Numbered from the stretch's first letter, positions 8,613-17,551 are shown. The stretch: DNA of 64,000 nt from an uncultured bacterium (GCA_938014335.1 CALLRP010000012.1:1-64000); one strand, 5' to 3'. Notes: generated by a model not told the origin, from the sequence alone. A program made the numbers and translations.

Positions 8613-9281
8613 AGTGCCTCCGAAAACGGCATATTTGTAATATTTCCAGACCACATCTATTTCTTTAAATCCAACTTCTTCAAGCCATTTGAGATGAGAC
8701 ATTAATTTTTCAGGGATTCCTTCTTTACGATGTCTTCCTAACCATTTATTGTTTATTTCTTCATCCGAGAGGCTTCGAGCCATATATTCCTTCCAATTTG
8801 ACATATATAATTTTTCGAGGTAATCGTTCGAGCCTATAACAACATCTGCATTATAAAAAACGCCTTCGTTTGCCAGATTATCAAATACTTTTTGATAAAA
8901 TTGTTTTTTATCTTTACCGAGGTGATGTAAGGAAAGGGAAGAAAGAACGACATCATATTTTTTGTCAAACTCAAACTCTGAGAAATCACATAATAGATAA
9001 GAAATATCACTATAATCCTTTAATTTTGCTCTTGCCATGTGAATCATATTCTCTGCAAAATCAAGACAGGTTATCTTTGCATTTGTGAAAATTTCTTTTA
9101 CCTTTTTGGCAACAGTCCCTGTTCCGCAACCTATATCGATCACCTGAATAGGCTCTCCTTTATCAAAGGGTATCGTGGACGCCATTGATTGAATCATATC
9201 TTTATAAAATGGAATTAAGTTTAAAACAACTTTATCAAACTCCTTTGCCTCTTCCTCAAAATGTTCCTTCATTGTATTCAT
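8598..9281 (-). CDS. Class I SAM-dependent methyltransferase
   Basis: This is a Rossmann-fold methyltransferase of unknown substrate. Motif I reads VIDIGCGTGTV (about residues 47-57), the acidic residue after strand 2 is in CLDFAENM, and motif post-I/II is DVVLSSLSLHHL. The chosen start at 9281 is preceded by GAGGAAG with 6-nt spacing and gives 227 residues. An open frame runs back to 9392, but that extension adds a hydrophobic stretch that does not resemble the family. It converges on the DUF4838 gene and is divergent from the Gfo/Idh operon. Confidence 0.82.
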   Translation of the reverse strand: MNTMKEHFEEEAKEFDKVVLNLIPFYKDMIQSMASTIPFDKGEPIQVIDIGCGTGTVAKKVKEIFTNAKITCLDFAENMIHMARAKLKDYSDISYLLCDFSEFEFDKKYDVVLSSLSLHHLGKDKKQFYQKVFDNLANEGVFYNADVVIGSNDYLEKLYMSNWKEYMARSLSDEEINNKWLGRHRKEGIPEKLMSHLKWLEEVGFKEIDVVWKYYKYAVFGGTKKEC

Positions 9282-9418
9282 GGTATTCTTCCTCATAGAA
9301 CAAGAGTTCATAATATATGTAAAATATATTGCTGGTATAATGAATAATGGTTTGATATTTTTGCGTACCAGAGATGAGGTGTATTTTACCAACCAATGAA
9401 TTAATTTATGAAATTTAT

Positions 9419-9447
9419 TTGGTATTTGAGTTAAAAGTGTTTATAAT
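9419..9447 (+). promoter_or_regulatory. Predicted sigma-70 promoter for the Gfo/Idh operon
   Basis: TTGGTA at 9419-9424 and a perfect TATAAT at 9442-9447 are separated by 17 bp. They lie about 70 bp upstream of the ATG at 9519, in the divergent intergenic region. Confidence 0.55.
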
Positions 9448-9518
9448 AGTATATGTTTTAAAGATATGTAAATATAGGTTTTTCAATAACATTAACCATT
9501 AATTGAAGGGAGCGTATT

Positions 9519-10688
9519 ATGGCTAAAAAAACGGTAAATGTGGCAATGGTTGGCGGTGCGTTCATGGGTAAGACGCACAGCAATGCATGGCGTAAAGTGA
9601 CGATGTTTTTTGACCCGCCTGTCAAGCCTGTGATGAAGGTTATGTGTGATAAGGACCCTAATGCATTGAAAAATGCGGAACGGTACGGTTGGCAGGAAAC
9701 ATCGGATAATTGGGAAGAGGTTGTCAATCGTCCCGACATTGATGTCATTGATATTTGTACCCCAAACTTCCTTCATCCACCGATTGCTATCGCTGCAGCG
9801 AAAGCAGGTAAAGCCATCGTTTGTGAGAAGCCTTTAGCCAATACATTAGGGGAAGCCAAACAAATGTGGGATGCAGTAAAAAAAGCAGGTGTTCGGAATA
9901 TGTGCGGATTTTCATATCGGTTTGCTCCTGCAATACAGACTATCAAACAACTTGTTTCCAAAGGGCAATTAGGCGATATCTTCCATTTTCGTGCTGCATA
10001 TCAGCAAGACTGGATTGTGGACCCTGATTTCCCGATGGTCTGGCGTTTGAAGAAGAAACATACCGGTTCGGGTGCTTTAGGGGATATTGGTGCCCATATT
10101 ACGGATTTGTGTCATTTCTTAGTGGGACCGGTGTGTGAAGTTGCGGGAACGATGGAAACTTTTATCAAGAAGCGCATTGTCCCTGAAAGTGATGTGGGTG
10201 CATGGGGTGCCAAAGGCGGAAAAGGGAAAAAAGTTTATGACACCGTGGATGTTGATGACGCTGCGGTATATGTAGCAAGGATTGGAGGAAAGAATACATT
10301 AGCGACTTTTGAAGCAACACGATTCGCACCCGGTCGCAGAAATTATAATAGCATTGAAATATACGGAAGCAAGGGATCCGTTTTGTGGAATCAAGAGGAG
10401 ATGAACGAATTTCATTATTTCAATCGTAGTGACCCGCCCACTTTACAGGGATTCCGTAAGGTTCAGGCATGTGATATAGGGCATCCGTATGTCCATGCAT
10501 GGTGGCCACCGGGACATATTATTGGGTATGAACATCTCTTTGTCCATGAAATCTATGAATTTTTATGTAGTTTAGCCAGTAAGAAGATAAACTATCCGAC
10601 ATTTGAAGATGCGGTAAAATGTCAGGCGGTGTTAGATGCTGTTGAACGTGCCTCTTCTTCGAAGAAGTGGGAAAAGGTAGTAATATAA
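9519..10688 (+). CDS. Gfo/Idh/MocA-family oxidoreductase
   Basis: This is a NAD(P)-dependent sugar or inositol dehydrogenase-like protein. The N-terminal Rossmann fold shows VAMVGGAFMGKTHSNAW (a GGxxxG variant of the usual GxGxxG), and the family signature CEKPLA (about residue 104) contains the catalytic Lys. GDIGAHITDL (about 188-197) is the typical active-site segment of the C-terminal beta-sheet domain. At 389 residues it is normal for the long members. GAAGGGAG precedes the ATG. It is followed after 41 bp by a sugar isomerase/epimerase gene and then another Gfo/Idh, a common arrangement for oxidation-isomerisation of unusual sugars or cyclitols. Confidence 0.9.
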   Translation: MAKKTVNVAMVGGAFMGKTHSNAWRKVTMFFDPPVKPVMKVMCDKDPNALKNAERYGWQETSDNWEEVVNRPDIDVIDICTPNFLHPPIAIAAAKAGKAIVCEKPLANTLGEAKQMWDAVKKAGVRNMCGFSYRFAPAIQTIKQLVSKGQLGDIFHFRAAYQQDWIVDPDFPMVWRLKKKHTGSGALGDIGAHITDLCHFLVGPVCEVAGTMETFIKKRIVPESDVGAWGAKGGKGKKVYDTVDVDDAAVYVARIGGKNTLATFEATRFAPGRRNYNSIEIYGSKGSVLWNQEEMNEFHYFNRSDPPTLQGFRKVQACDIGHPYVHAWWPPGHIIGYEHLFVHEIYEFLCSLASKKINYPTFEDAVKCQAVLDAVERASSSKKWEKVVI

Positions 10689-10729
10689 ATTTGTCAGAAA
10701 TACAAATTTAAATAAAAGGAGAACAAGGT

Positions 10730-11692
10730 ATGAAATTAGGTTTACTAACAGTTATGTTTGGTGGGACACCTTTGAAAGATGTCCTGAATATTATTCGTCC
10801 TCTGAAACTTCAATGTGTTGAATTAGGCACAGGGAATTATCCCGGTGGTGCTCATGCTCCGGTAAAGGAATTGTTGGCTTCCAAACTCAAGCGAGATGAA
10901 TTGAAGGCGATGCTAAAAGGAGAAGGATTAGAAATTAGTGCTTTAAGTTGCCATGGTAATTGCCTTCATCCTGACCCTGATTTTGCAAAGAAAAATCGTG
11001 AGGTGCAAACAGATACAATTAAACTGGCACATGAATTAGGTGTTAAAGTTGTGATTGACTTTTCTGGCTGTCCCGGCTCTGACCCATCCGCTAAGAAGCC
11101 CAACTGGGTAACCTGTGCCTGGCCACCTGATTATCTGGATATATTGAAATGGCAATGGGAAGAAGTGGCTATCCCATATTGGTCCAAGCAGGCGAAATTT
11201 GCCCGTGACCATGGTGTCAATTTAGCATTTGAGATGCACCCCGGTTTCCTTGTTTACAATACTGAAACCTTATTAAAACTTCGCAAATCGTGTGGCAATA
11301 ATATCGGTGCCAATTTAGATCCCAGTCATTTGTTCTGGCAGGGTATGGACCCCTGCGCCGTTGTCCGCGTATTAGGTAAGGCAATATTCCATGTACATGC
11401 CAAGGATTCCAAAGTAGACGCTACGAATGCAATGGTTAATGGTGTATTGGATACAAAACATTATGGAGATGAAATCCATCGTTCATGGATATTCCGCACC
11501 TGCGGTTATGGACACAGTTTAGAATGGTGGAAAGATTTCTTCTCCAATCTGCGGATGGTAGGTTATGATGGTGCTATTAGTGTTGAGCATGAAGATAGTT
11601 TGATGTCCAATCGTGAAGGATTGACCAAAGCAGTCGAATTTTTGAAGCAAGCTATCATTGCAGAAAAACCGACTGTAATGACTTGGGCATAA
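10730..11692 (+). CDS. Sugar phosphate isomerase/epimerase-like TIM barrel
   Basis: The 320-residue protein is of the xylose-isomerase-like AP endonuclease 2 superfamily. The metal-binding residues typical of the barrel are visible in FEMHPGF (Glu, about 168), LDPSHLFW (Asp/His, about 199), HVHAKDSK (His/Asp, about 226) and SVEHEDS (Glu, about 284). The start has AAAAGGAGAACAAGGT before the ATG. It is placed between two Gfo/Idh genes, so it probably acts on the keto product of one of them. The exact sugar cannot be told. A strong hairpin terminator follows. Confidence 0.88.
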   Translation: MKLGLLTVMFGGTPLKDVLNIIRPLKLQCVELGTGNYPGGAHAPVKELLASKLKRDELKAMLKGEGLEISALSCHGNCLHPDPDFAKKNREVQTDTIKLAHELGVKVVIDFSGCPGSDPSAKKPNWVTCAWPPDYLDILKWQWEEVAIPYWSKQAKFARDHGVNLAFEMHPGFLVYNTETLLKLRKSCGNNIGANLDPSHLFWQGMDPCAVVRVLGKAIFHVHAKDSKVDATNAMVNGVLDTKHYGDEIHRSWIFRTCGYGHSLEWWKDFFSNLRMVGYDGAISVEHEDSLMSNREGLTKAVEFLKQAIIAEKPTVMTWA

Positions 11693-11707
11693 AACTTTTT
11701 TAAATCG

Positions 11708-11745
11708 GGGAGAGTCTAATTAAGACTCTCCCTTAACGTTTTTCT
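11708..11745 (+). terminator. Intrinsic terminator or attenuator inside the sugar gene cluster
   Basis: A perfect 10-bp stem (11708-11717 with 11723-11732) with a 5-nt loop is followed by a T-rich stretch (TTAACGTTTTTCTT). It lies 16 bp after the isomerase stop and about 30 bp before the next gene, so it may lower expression of the second oxidoreductase. Confidence 0.8.
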
Positions 11746-11773
11746 TGAATTCTTTTTTAAGGAGGATTTTTCC

Positions 11774-12772
11774 ATGGCTATTCAAGTAGGTATTGTCGGA
11801 CTGGGTATGATGGGAAAAATGCACTTTGACACTTACAACAAATTAAAGGGTGTAAAAGTAGTGGCCGTGTGCGATGCCGATGAAAAGAAGAGAAGAGGAA
11901 ATATCGGTCCGTTCGGCACACTCGACCTGAGTAAGGTCAAGGTGTATTCTCGTGTAGAAGAAATTCTCAATGACCCACAGGTGGATCTACTTGATATTAC
12001 ATTACCTACTCCTGCCCACGCACCTATTACTATAAAAGCATTCGAAGCGGGGAAGCATGTTATCTGTGAGAAGCCCATGGCACGAACTTCTTCCGAAGCA
12101 ATGGAAATGATAAAGTCAGCGAAGAAATATAGAAGACATCTCTATATTGCTCATTGTATCCGTTTCTGGCCCTCTTATATGGTTGCAAAAGAAATGGTCG
12201 AAAGTGGCAAATATGGTAAGGTGAAAACGGCAAAGTTTAGTCGTATCAGTCCTCTTCCCGGTTGGAGCTGGCAAAATTGGCTTCAGTCTGCACAGCAATC
12301 GGGAAGATGTGCTCTGGACCTTCATATTCATGATGCCGATTTTGTTCGCTATTTATTTGGGAAACCCAAAACTGTGCAAAGTTTAGGAGTGAGTCTTGCG
12401 CCCGGAGGTATTGACCACATTATCACAAGTTATAACTATCCCGACCGTCAATGGGTCGTTGCTGAAGGAGCTTGGGAATATAGCACTACTTATCCTTTCT
12501 CTATGACCTTTACTATCGCTATGGAACAGGGAACTTTGGAGATGTCTCGTGATTTATCCTTAACCTATTATCCCAATCGGGGCAAACCCAAACAGATTAA
12601 AGTTCTTAAAGGAGATGGGTATGAAGGAGAATTGAGACATTTCTTAGAATGTTTGCAAAAAGACCGTGACTCGGATATTATTCCCGCAGAGGAGGCTTAT
12701 AAAACATTATTACTCATCGAAGCAGAAATGGAATCAGTAAAAACACAGAAACCTGTTTCTGTTCGTGGATGA
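11774..12772 (+). CDS. Gfo/Idh/MocA-family oxidoreductase (second)
   Basis: The 332-residue NAD(P)-dependent dehydrogenase has a clear Rossmann motif VGIVGLGMMGKMH (about 5-17), Asp ending strand 2 in VCDADEKK and the family CEKPMA (about 98-103) with catalytic Lys. CALDLHIHDADFV (about 178-190) holds the catalytic His. AAGGAGGATTTTTCC gives a strong ribosome site. It is shorter than and only distantly similar to the upstream paralogue, so the two probably act on different intermediates of one pathway. The hairpin in front of it suggests partly separate control. Confidence 0.9.
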   Translation: MAIQVGIVGLGMMGKMHFDTYNKLKGVKVVAVCDADEKKRRGNIGPFGTLDLSKVKVYSRVEEILNDPQVDLLDITLPTPAHAPITIKAFEAGKHVICEKPMARTSSEAMEMIKSAKKYRRHLYIAHCIRFWPSYMVAKEMVESGKYGKVKTAKFSRISPLPGWSWQNWLQSAQQSGRCALDLHIHDADFVRYLFGKPKTVQSLGVSLAPGGIDHIITSYNYPDRQWVVAEGAWEYSTTYPFSMTFTIAMEQGTLEMSRDLSLTYYPNRGKPKQIKVLKGDGYEGELRHFLECLQKDRDSDIIPAEEAYKTLLLIEAEMESVKTQKPVSVRG

Positions 12773-12790
12773 TAGTAAGGAGTTGAATTT

Positions 12791-12833
12791 GTCTGAACTA
12801 TCAGATGGGTTGGACTTGTCTGACGGGTCTGAC
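12791..12833 (+). repeat. Short GTCTGA repeats upstream of the recD2-like gene
   Basis: GTCTGA occurs at 12791-12796, and GTCTGAC at 12818-12824 and 12827-12833, with an inverted TCAGA at 12801-12805. The cluster is within the 83-bp gap before the helicase gene. It might be an operator, but chance or slippage is as likely. Confidence 0.25.
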
Positions 12834-12855
12834 ATAAATTAATCAGGTTAACTCA

Positions 12856-15054
12856 ATGGACCCCTATTCACTGGAAATTCCATTCACACCTAAAGAATTC
12901 GGACCCGAAGAAATTGAAGGGCTTATCGAACAAATCGTTTATGAACATGCTTCCAGTGGTTTCTTTGTTGCTCGTTTACGACGCAAGGACACGAATCATC
13001 TTATTACAATTGTGGGAAAATCCATGCCCATATCTCAAGGAGCGACAGTCCGAATTTCAGGACACTGGATTAACCATCCTCGATTCGGTCCGCAATTCCA
13101 AACACAAAATATGGAATTAGTTCAACCTTCGTCTACAGAAGCCATTGCCCAATTCCTTGCTTCCGGCGCTATTCCCGGTATCGGCAGTAGATATGCAGAA
13201 CGTATTATCCAAACATTTGGGACGGATACTTTATATGTCTTGAATCATAAACCCGAAAGACTCGCTCTCGTTCGAGGTTTGGGAAAGAAACGGGCTCAAA
13301 AAATTTATGAGGTATGGAAAGAACAACAAGAATTCATGGAAATGCTCATTACTTTACAGCAATATAACATACCTATTGGATTAGCCACAAAATTATATAA
13401 ACATTATGGGAATCAAACGCTTACTTTCCTTAGAGAAGACCCTTATCAAATAGCATCCGAAATTCAAGGTATCGGATTTAAAACTGCAGATCGCATCGCA
13501 AAAGAATTGGGGATAAGTCCCGACCATCCCAATCGTATAGAGGCAGGTATCCGATACACTTTGCAGGATGCAGAAAACGATGGGCATGTTTTTTTACCTC
13601 AGGAAGAATTAACGCGTCTATCGGCAGAACTTTTATCCCTTGATGAAACACAGATTGCCCCTATTTTAATGGAGATGCATGATGCCCATCGGATATGTAT
13701 AGAAAAAGAAAATGTCTATTTGCCTTTTCCTTACTTTATTGAAAATGAGTGTGTAAAGCATTTGAAACGCATATATCATGCTCCAGGTGCCTTCCCTAAG
13801 AATGGGTCTATACAGCAATTACTTATGATTTCTCATGAAGGACTTCCTGAATTAAGTCCTGAACAAAAGGAAGCAATACAAACAATCCTTTCTTCTAAGA
13901 TTACTATAATTACAGGGGGGCCCGGCACAGGAAAAACCACACTCATCAAAACCCTTGTTTACTCTTTAAAGGATTGCCCTGTCCGTGTTGTTTTATCAGC
14001 ACCCACCGGTCGTGCCGGTAGACAAATGGAATCTGTTACGGGACATCCCGCAAGTACCATACATCGCTTATTAGAATTTAATCCGCAAACGGGGAAACCC
14101 AGTAGAGATGAAAGGAATCCCATCCCTTGTGATTTATTAATAATAGACGAAGCTTCCATGATTGACCAGGTCTTACTGTGGTATCTCCTTTGTGCGGTTC
14201 CATCCACAGCTCATATCGCTTTCATCGGTGATGTAGACCAACTCCCCTCTGTAGGCCCCGGCAATGTCCTTTTTGACTTGATAGCCAGTCAGGTCTTCCC
14301 TATTATACGATTAAAAACAATATATCGCCAATCTGCTCGGAGCGGTATTATTACCAATGCCCACCGAATTAATCAAGGATTTTTTCCCGAATTTAATCAA
14401 AAAGACTTTTTCTTCATCCGAAGAGGGGATAGCCAATCCGCATTGCAGACCCTGTTACATGTTGTTCAGGAACGCGTCCCCAAGCGATTTGGCTATGACC
14501 CTATTAAAGAAATTCAGGTGCTCGCCCCATTGCGCCGTGGTGATGGAGGTGTCCATCATTTGAACTATCGCTTACAGGAAGTACTCAACCCAAAAGGGAA
14601 ACCGGTTCTCAATACTTCTTTCCGTGTGGGCGATAAAGTCATGCAGATAAAGAATAACTATGAAAAAGATGTGTTCAATGGGGATATAGGTATCATTACA
14701 GATGTAGACGCAGAACAAGGATATATTACAGTTACATTTGACCCCGAGCGACCTGTCCTATACACCTATGACCAATTAGACCAGATTAGCCTTGCTTATT
14801 CCGCTACAGTGCATAAATCTCAGGGAAGCGAATATCCTGTTGTTGTTCTCCTCTTGTTACCTCAACATTACTTATTATTACAGCGAAATGTTTTATATAC
14901 CGCCGTAACTCGTGCAAAGCAAATCGTAACTATTATCGGGTCACCTAATGCGATTCAAAAGGCGGTAAAATCCACACAGGCCATTCGACGAAATACATTG
15001 CTCGCTGAAAGAATCCGAAAAGAATTTCAGTTTAAATTTACAAATATAGAGTAA
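12856..15054 (+). CDS. recD2: RecD2-type ATP-dependent 5'-3' DNA helicase
   Basis: This is an SF1B helicase of the RecD2 family, which unwinds DNA 5' to 3' without RecBC. The order is an N-terminal OB-like region (1-95), tandem helix-hairpin-helix repeats (about 95-205, GAIPGIGSRYAERI and VRGLGKKRAQKI), Walker A GGPGTGKTT (about 353-361), Walker B IIDEASMID (about 429), motif III GDVDQLPSVGPG (about 457-468) and motifs V/VI VHKSQGSE and YTAVTRAK (about 652 and 681). The 732 residues fit the family. It probably serves in replication-linked repair. The weak site before ATG 12856 is the only doubt about the start. Confidence 0.93.
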   Translation: MDPYSLEIPFTPKEFGPEEIEGLIEQIVYEHASSGFFVARLRRKDTNHLITIVGKSMPISQGATVRISGHWINHPRFGPQFQTQNMELVQPSSTEAIAQFLASGAIPGIGSRYAERIIQTFGTDTLYVLNHKPERLALVRGLGKKRAQKIYEVWKEQQEFMEMLITLQQYNIPIGLATKLYKHYGNQTLTFLREDPYQIASEIQGIGFKTADRIAKELGISPDHPNRIEAGIRYTLQDAENDGHVFLPQEELTRLSAELLSLDETQIAPILMEMHDAHRICIEKENVYLPFPYFIENECVKHLKRIYHAPGAFPKNGSIQQLLMISHEGLPELSPEQKEAIQTILSSKITIITGGPGTGKTTLIKTLVYSLKDCPVRVVLSAPTGRAGRQMESVTGHPASTIHRLLEFNPQTGKPSRDERNPIPCDLLIIDEASMIDQVLLWYLLCAVPSTAHIAFIGDVDQLPSVGPGNVLFDLIASQVFPIIRLKTIYRQSARSGIITNAHRINQGFFPEFNQKDFFFIRRGDSQSALQTLLHVVQERVPKRFGYDPIKEIQVLAPLRRGDGGVHHLNYRLQEVLNPKGKPVLNTSFRVGDKVMQIKNNYEKDVFNGDIGIITDVDAEQGYITVTFDPERPVLYTYDQLDQISLAYSATVHKSQGSEYPVVVLLLLPQHYLLLQRNVLYTAVTRAKQIVTIIGSPNAIQKAVKSTQAIRRNTLLAERIRKEFQFKFTNIE

Positions 15055-15082
15055 TATACTATGAAATATAAAACAGAAAAAA

Positions 15083-15625
15083 ATGGCATTAAATATGGTT
15101 TTTAATGGGAATGATTTAGAATCGAAAATTATACGCGCACCGGAACCAGGTGTGCGTGGTTTCCTTCTTATCTTTTGTGTCATATTTATCTTTGCAACAC
15201 CTTTCGTTGGGATTTATAACCTTATAAATGATTACCAACATGCTTCAGAGGATTTTGACTATATCCCGGGTTTACGGTTATTTCTTATTGTAGAATCTGC
15301 TTTAAGGGTTTTTATTATCCTATTCAGTATTCTTGCTGGAGCAAGTATCCTATCTCTATGGAAAGGAGCCATTCGATTAACAAAAGCGTACCTTATTTGC
15401 TTTTTATGCTCCTTAGTGCTTGGTATGGCTCTCCTGTTTTCTTTAGTTGAGTTTCCATTAGACTATTATGACCTTGTGCTAACAAAGATTACCTATGAAA
15501 TCACCACCTCTTTAATTTATTTTATTGTCTGCTATTCCTATATAAATTTTTCAAGAAGGGTTCGTCTCACATTTCCGGAATCCTTCCCCGAAATTCGTAG
15601 AAAAGAACCAAAGGAGTCTTTATAA
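15083..15625 (+). CDS. DUF2569-like four-helix membrane protein
   Basis: The 180-residue protein shows four hydrophobic segments (about 26-47, 65-92, 98-122 and 132-152). The family pattern of DUF2569/YdgK proteins is present: a GVRGFLLIF start to TM1 after an acidic N-terminus, and a C-terminal YINFSRRVRLTFPES. Function of the family is unknown. It ends one base before the ATG of the HD-GYP-like gene, so the two are translationally close and may work together; a membrane partner for a degenerate signalling protein is only a suggestion. Confidence 0.65.
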   Translation: MALNMVFNGNDLESKIIRAPEPGVRGFLLIFCVIFIFATPFVGIYNLINDYQHASEDFDYIPGLRLFLIVESALRVFIILFSILAGASILSLWKGAIRLTKAYLICFLCSLVLGMALLFSLVEFPLDYYDLVLTKITYEITTSLIYFIVCYSYINFSRRVRLTFPESFPEIRRKEPKESL

Positions 15626-16393
15626 ATGAATGTTCGTATTCTTTCTTCTATCTTATCACCGCAAATATTAAAGAAGATAAAAAATGTATTTCATGAAGAA
15701 GATATCCCTGTAATTATCAATCCAAAAGATGAAAATGCCTCCTATTCCGGAATAATAATGGCAATCACACAAAGTACGCAGATAGATAAAATAATTGATG
15801 TAATACATATCACCAAAGATGAATATAATTCTCTATTTTACCTGATTTCCGATGCCATTGATGCCCGCGAAGGTATTCCGTTAGGTGGGTCACGACGTAT
15901 GGTAAAAATAGCAAAGGAAATGGGTAAAATCTTAAACCTTAACTCAAATCAAATATGGGTATTAGAACATGCCTGTGTGTTGAGAGATATAGGAAAACTT
16001 CGGATTTCCAATGATATTTTACTCAAAAAAACAGTGCTAACCTATGATGAATGGGTCCTGCTAAAATCGCATGCACATATTGGTGCTCACCTATTAAAAG
16101 AATGGAAAATTTTCCCTGAACTGGAAGAGGTAATTGCTTCTCATCATGAATGTTATGATGGGGATGGTTACCCGGAAGGTCTTGAAGGCGAGCAAATACC
16201 TTTCCTTTCCCGCATACTAAAAGTTTTAGATGTATATTGTGCAATGACATCCCGAAGGAGTTACCGTTCGGGTATTGCTACCCGTGAAGAAGCATTGGAA
16301 TATTTTCGTGAAGAACGCGGGAAACATTTTGACCCACAGATTATTGACACATTTATGAAAATAGATTTAGATGATATAGATAACAACTTTTAG
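15626..16393 (+). CDS. Degenerate HD-GYP domain protein
   Basis: HD-GYP proteins hydrolyse cyclic di-GMP or related dinucleotides with a bi- or trinuclear metal centre. Residues 80-245 align well: SHAHIGAHLL (H149), ASHHECYDGDGYP (H173, H174, GYP 181-183) and KHFDPQIIDTF. However three expected metal ligands are changed: the GHSxRV His is Gly (GGSRRM, about residue 88), the HD His is Arg (VLRDIGK, R120) and the DVYDA Asp is Cys (DVYCAM, C205). D121 remains. A catalytically dead sensor or scaffold is likely. The N-terminal 75 residues are not a recognised receiver domain. The start abuts the DUF2569 gene stop. Confidence 0.85.
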   Translation: MNVRILSSILSPQILKKIKNVFHEEDIPVIINPKDENASYSGIIMAITQSTQIDKIIDVIHITKDEYNSLFYLISDAIDAREGIPLGGSRRMVKIAKEMGKILNLNSNQIWVLEHACVLRDIGKLRISNDILLKKTVLTYDEWVLLKSHAHIGAHLLKEWKIFPELEEVIASHHECYDGDGYPEGLEGEQIPFLSRILKVLDVYCAMTSRRSYRSGIATREEALEYFREERGKHFDPQIIDTFMKIDLDDIDNNF

Positions 16394-16477
16394 GAAAACA
16401 ATATAAGCTCTTTTCAAATTAAGAATGTACCCCTCAAATGGTTTTTATAAATAATTCCCTCTGATAATGTTTATAAA

Positions 16478-17329
16478 TTATGGAAGAGGTAGACTCCATG
16501 TGGCAGTATAGACTTCTTCTGCTGGCCCTTCCTGATATACATAATCATCCTCTGCCCACTCAATAGTAAGGGAACCATGAACAAGATGCACCTTCACTTT
16601 GCGATCTGTGCGATGGGTAATCATAGAAGCAAGAGCTGACGCACAAGAGCCACTACCACTTGCCATAGTTATTCCACTCCCTCGTTCCCAAATACGCATA
16701 ACAATATTGGAACGGTCAATTACAGACACAAATTCTACATTCGTTCTTTGTGGAAATAAATAGTGATTTTCAATTTTAGAACCCAGTTCTGCTACCGGTG
16801 CCTCTGTAGCATCAGGGACAAAAATAACGGCATGGGGATTGCCAATATTGACTGCTGTGATGTTGACTACTTCACCTTCAACATCTATAGGTTCCTCTAT
16901 AACCTGTCCCTCTAAACCTACCATGGGAATTTGGGCTCGCTCAAAACGGGGTTTCCCCATCCGGGAACGCACGGATATAACTTTACCATCTTCCACATCC
17001 AAAACAACACGATTGGGTCCCGCTAATGTCTCAATAACAAAATCATTCTTATGCGTAAATCTTCGTTCATACACATACTTTGCAAAACAACGAATTCCAT
17101 TTCCACAGGTCTCTGCTTCACTCCCATCCGCATTAAAAATACGCATCTTAAAATCGGCCACTTCCGAAGCAAGAATAAGAATAATGCCATCTGCTCCCGC
17201 ACCTAAATGACGATGACTCATCCGTCGCGATAATTCTGGAATATTCTCTGTAGGTAAACCTCTCCGTGCATCTATGAACAGATAATCATTTCCCAAGCCA
17301 TGCATCTTCGTAAAAACAAGTTGACTCAT
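16478..17329 (-). CDS. dapF: Diaminopimelate epimerase, second catalytic Cys replaced by Ser
   Basis: DapF converts LL- to meso-diaminopimelate for lysine and peptidoglycan. The protein has FTKMHGLGNDYL, the first catalytic Cys in ETCGNGIRC, IGNPHAVIF and NVEFV, all family hallmarks, at normal length (283 aa). The second catalytic motif, usually ACGSGA or ACGTGA, reads ASGSGS followed by Cys, so the expected base is Ser. A 12-base A tract lies just before ATG 17329; an in-frame ATG at 17353 would place it inside the gene as four Lys. The family start supports 17329. The ddl gene lies 249 bp upstream on the same strand, a peptidoglycan pairing. Confidence 0.9.
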   Translation of the reverse strand: MSQLVFTKMHGLGNDYLFIDARRGLPTENIPELSRRMSHRHLGAGADGIILILASEVADFKMRIFNADGSEAETCGNGIRCFAKYVYERRFTHKNDFVIETLAGPNRVVLDVEDGKVISVRSRMGKPRFERAQIPMVGLEGQVIEEPIDVEGEVVNITAVNIGNPHAVIFVPDATEAPVAELGSKIENHYLFPQRTNVEFVSVIDRSNIVMRIWERGSGITMASGSGSCASALASMITHRTDRKVKVHLVHGSLTIEWAEDDYVYQEGPAEEVYTATWSLPLP

Positions 17330-17519
17330 TTTTTTTTTTTTACCTTTATCCATAAATACAAATTTTTGGGTTAGAAAAATTTAAAACTTTATTTGTAGTA
17401 AAAAATATTATAGAACTTTTTTATTATAAATAAAAAATAAATACATTTTTATACATATATGCAAAAAAGTAGGTAGGATAAGGTCATAATATGTCGATTT
17501 TGTAACTTTGTGTGCGTGT

Positions 17520-17551
17520 AATACACAAAAAGTTTGAAGTTTATGTGTATT
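17520..17551. repeat. Inverted repeat between dapF and ddl
   Basis: A perfect 8-bp inverted repeat (AATACACA 17520-17527, TGTGTATT 17544-17551) with a 16-nt spacer is followed by a T8 run on the plus strand. Since both flanking genes read on the minus strand, it is not a normal terminator for them. A regulator site is possible. The rest of the 17330-17577 gap is AT-rich and shows no gene. Confidence 0.35.

Noticed and set aside
9282..9392. N-terminal extension of the methyltransferase gene
   Set aside because: The ribosome site at 9281 and the family start argue for the shorter form; the extension is AT-rich and overlaps the promoter region.
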